DNA of 64,000 nucleotides from positions 1-64,000 of the forward strand of contig JANDJE010000010.1 in assembly GCA_024331095.1 (NCBI GenBank), in the 5' to 3' direction. The position numbers were made by a program, and so were the translations under genes. Numbering within the stretch: the first letter of the stretch is position 1; every line of letters begins with the position of its first letter. Shown here piece after piece: positions 62,066 through 64,000 of the stretch. The notes beneath the pieces are model-generated. The model saw only the letters and a program-made list of their open reading frames with translations, had not been told where the DNA came from and searched no databases. This DNA is from Nitrospira sp. Its GTDB lineage: Bacteria; Nitrospirota; Nitrospiria; Nitrospirales; Nitrospiraceae.

Positions 62066-62740
62066 ATGACATCTTCGAAGCTCAAGACCATCGTGATCGG
62101 TGCGGCGATCGGCCTCTTTCTGCAACCGATGACGGCATCGGCCAAGGACATGACCGGCGATCTTGCCGGCCAGGCGTTGGAGGAATGCGAACGGGGGCGG
62201 GCCGCGACGGACCGTGCGGCGCGGATTGCTCATTTTGAACAGGGGCGGCTGTTGGGCGAGCAGGCTGTCGCCGGAAACGAGCGTAGCGCCGATGCCCATT
62301 TTGCCCTGTTCTGCAACCTCGGCGAGCTCCTTCGAATCGACGGAGAGTCGCTCACGTCGCTGTTTGGATTTCGCCGCATGATGAACGAACTTGATCGGGC
62401 TCTTGAGCTTGACCCGGCGCACATCGACGCCCTCTCCGCGAAGGGGACGTTGCTGGTCAAACTCCCCGGGCTCTTAGGCGGTGATGCTGAGAAGGGAGAA
62501 CGGATTCTGGAGCACGTCGTCCGGCTGGCGCCCAAGGCGGTGAACGCAAGGCTGGCCCTCGCCAAGGTTCGCCACGAGCAGGGACGCCATCAAGAAGCCG
62601 TGACATTGGCGACCGATGCGCTGACTCTTGCGCAACAATACAAACGGACTACCTTCATTTCAGAAGCCAAAGCCATCCTGCAGCAGCTTCGCAAAGTCGG
62701 GGCCGCTTCCGCCATGGCGAGCTACACACCTCGATTCTGA
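62066..62740 (+). CDS. Exported TPR-like protein
   Basis: A 224-residue protein with a signal peptide (KTIVIGAAIGLFLQPMTASA). The rest is helical with tetratricopeptide-like repeats: ARIAHFEQGRLLGEQAVAGN, FGFRRMMNELDRALELDPAH and APKAVNARLALAKVRHEQGR ... QEAVTLATDALTLAQQY. It probably forms a periplasmic scaffold, resembling the TatT-like solenoids in TRAP-associated proteins, but this resemblance is by eye. Function unknown. Confidence 0.75.
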   Translation: MTSSKLKTIVIGAAIGLFLQPMTASAKDMTGDLAGQALEECERGRAATDRAARIAHFEQGRLLGEQAVAGNERSADAHFALFCNLGELLRIDGESLTSLFGFRRMMNELDRALELDPAHIDALSAKGTLLVKLPGLLGGDAEKGERILEHVVRLAPKAVNARLALAKVRHEQGRHQEAVTLATDALTLAQQYKRTTFISEAKAILQQLRKVGAASAMASYTPRF

Positions 62741-62820
62741 CCGGCCGCGTACGATCACCATGCCGCTTCCCTCGGGCTTCCTTGCGAGAGAGGGCCCGGG
62801 ACATGCAGTAAGACCCGCAA

Positions 62821-63231
62821 TTACTCCAACCCTTTTCGTTGCGACTTCAAGCGCCCCCTCCGTTTCTTGCTTGCGATTCGCCGTTCACGGGATGTGTTGG
62901 TGGGTGCGGTCGGTTTGCGCGTTTTTCGCGGAAAGATCGCTTTCTGGATCAAGGCCAGCAATCTGGCGACAGCTTCCTCCCGATTCCGCTCACGGGAACG
63001 GTGCTCCTGTGATTTGATCGTAATCACGCCGTCGCCTGAAATTCGGTGGTCCCGCAGCTCCAACAACGCTTGTTTACAGGGAGGTGGAAGCGAGGAAGCT
63101 TTGATATCGAATCGCAAGTGAACGGCGGTTGACACCTTGTTGACGTGTTGTCCTCCGGCTCCTTGAGCGCGTACGGAATGGATCTCGATTTCGGAATCCG
63201 GAATGGCGATATGAGACGCGATGCGCAACAT
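62821..63231 (-). CDS. arfB: Peptidyl-tRNA hydrolase / ribosome rescue factor ArfB (YaeJ)
   Basis: Releases stalled ribosomes by hydrolysing peptidyl-tRNA without a stop codon. The 136-residue protein has the release-factor GGQ motif in SVRAQGAGGQHVNKVSTAVHLRFD near residue 26 and a basic C-terminal tail rich in Lys/Arg (RIASKKRRGRLKSQRKGLE) that in YaeJ enters the empty mRNA channel. No release-factor recognition domain is present, which distinguishes it from PrfA/PrfB. Confidence 0.93.
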   Translation of the reverse strand: MLRIASHIAIPDSEIEIHSVRAQGAGGQHVNKVSTAVHLRFDIKASSLPPPCKQALLELRDHRISGDGVITIKSQEHRSRERNREEAVARLLALIQKAIFPRKTRKPTAPTNTSRERRIASKKRRGRLKSQRKGLE

Positions 63232-63508
63232 ACCGAGTAGCTAACCACAAGAGCCCATCCGGCACAATGTCTGACCCCGGCTTATGCTTACCGTGGCGAC
63301 GATTCAAGCCGGCGTCTGCAGCAGACGAATTCGAGACGCGAGGAACAGGTCTTGCGATTTCTGATGGGTGAAGAGTACCCTGTTGCGCTCAAGTGGCCGG
63401 TTCGGGCTGGTCGCGGTTGCACGCATCATCCGCGCACGACGGTCCTACCCAAGCGAACTCAGGCGAAGGCCGACACAAGACGATCAACCTTTCTCGGAAG
63501 GAAAGAAG

Positions 63509-64000
63509 ATGCCTATGGAACGAATAGGGGCGGATCAAAGACGCCGCCATGCCGCACATGTGGTTTGGGCCGTGACTCTGTGGGCGCTGATCGTGTTCGG
63601 TGTGTTTCCTGCGCAGGCCTATACGGAGCTGGGACCCAATACGAAGTCGGATTTTCGACTGTGGGCGCCGGTTTATCTGACCGTAAAGTTGCCTGCCTCG
63701 TTTCTCGCCTATATGGAGGTCAATCCTCGTTTCGCGGACGATGTCACGAATCTCGATCAATTGTTGCTCCGCCCGGCGATTGGGTATCGATTAACGGAAC
63801 ATGTCTCCATCTGGCAGGGTTACGCATGGGTGGGCAACTATAATCAGCCGGCGGCTCCCCGATTCTTCGAAGAGAATCGCATCTATCAGCAGGTCAATTA
63901 TCTCCACAAATTCTCGCATCTCAAATTCCTCAGCCGAACTAGATTGGAAGAACGGTGGATCGAGCATGCTGACGGCACGGCCGTGCGTTTTCGTCAAATG
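63509..64000 (+). CDS. DUF2490-like exported protein (3' end cut by window edge)
   Basis: The visible 164 codons are open to the right edge. ATG 63509 has AAGGA about six bases upstream; ATG 63515 is an alternative. A signal peptide (VWAVTLWALIVFGVFPAQAY) is followed by FRLWAPVYLTVKLP, FLAYMEVNPRFADD, LLLRPAIGYRLTEHVSIWQGYAWVGNY and FLSRTRLEERWIEHADG, the pattern of the DUF2490 outer-membrane beta-barrel family. The C-terminal part is outside the window. It may be part of an envelope export or structural system. Confidence 0.8.
   Translation, partial: MPMERIGADQRRRHAAHVVWAVTLWALIVFGVFPAQAYTELGPNTKSDFRLWAPVYLTVKLPASFLAYMEVNPRFADDVTNLDQLLLRPAIGYRLTEHVSIWQGYAWVGNYNQPAAPRFFEENRIYQQVNYLHKFSHLKFLSRTRLEERWIEHADGTAVRFRQM

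Overview
The window looks like a chromosomal segment from a nitrite-oxidising bacterium of the genus Nitrospira or a close relative. The strongest evidence is a complete nitrite oxidoreductase pair, nxrA-nxrB (38533-43324): a 1145-residue Tat-exported molybdopterin subunit followed by a 429-residue four-cluster iron-sulfur subunit, the periplasmic Nitrospira-type arrangement. Double-membrane features (alginate-export-type porin, lipoproteins, L,D-transpeptidases, ChaN-like lipoprotein) agree. I see no insertion sequence, phage, CRISPR array or rRNA. The only RNA gene I can support is one tRNA-Gly(GCC).

Layout. 1-4184 (minus): sugar-phosphate operon transcribed pgi-pgl-glk-rpiA; rpiA runs off the left edge. 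4281-7416 (minus): cell-envelope cluster of a small lipoprotein, two active-looking YkuD L,D-transpeptidases and a third YkuD-like protein without the catalytic cysteine. 7710-16236 (plus): the classic origin-proximal cluster rpmH-rnpA-yidD-yidC-mnmE-mnmG-rsmG-parA-parB (no dnaA here), with a near-consensus promoter and two parS-like sites, one overlapping the rsmG start. 16482-21374 (plus): two bactofilins, mnmA, two TatA/B-type proteins and a porin. 21460-24322: thrH, a cysteine-cluster protein, an EVE protein and a small HEXXH protein. 24671-28856: ybbA-ybbP ABC system divergent from a TesA-like esterase. 28971-31381 (minus): tiny membrane protein, SWIM protein, ChaN-like lipoprotein. 32072-33082: a PEP-CTERM-type exported protein with a GC-rich leader. 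33530-37882 (plus): MoxR / DUF58 / TgpA-like transglutaminase operon whose last codons overlap tRNA-Gly on the other strand.

37936-47485 is the nitrite-oxidation locus: a 597-base AT-rich leader, nxrA, nxrB, a strong hairpin, a second PEP-CTERM-type protein with two PPC-like repeats, and a GAF-AAA-Fis regulator of the sigma-54 enhancer-binding class. 48166-55700 holds small uncharacterised genes, a Trm112-like protein, DUF502, GNAT, two tandem BamE-like lipoproteins, a LOG-family protein, a beta-CASP metallo-hydrolase and a P1 peptidase. 55751-56979 (minus) holds an intact beta-carbonic anhydrase behind a truncated, frameshifted SulP transporter remnant. The right end has a FIST protein, gcvT, a NUDIX hydrolase, a lysine/glutamate-rich exported protein, fabI, a TPR-like protein, arfB and the start of a DUF2490-like protein.

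How the parts fit. NxrA carries a twin-arginine signal, and two TatA/B proteins are encoded in the same window. ParABS plus bactofilins form a segregation and cytoskeleton neighbourhood. The sugar-phosphate operon feeds the pentose-phosphate pathway. Function names come from motif recognition without database searches; start codons were chosen from ribosome-binding sites and overlaps where visible.
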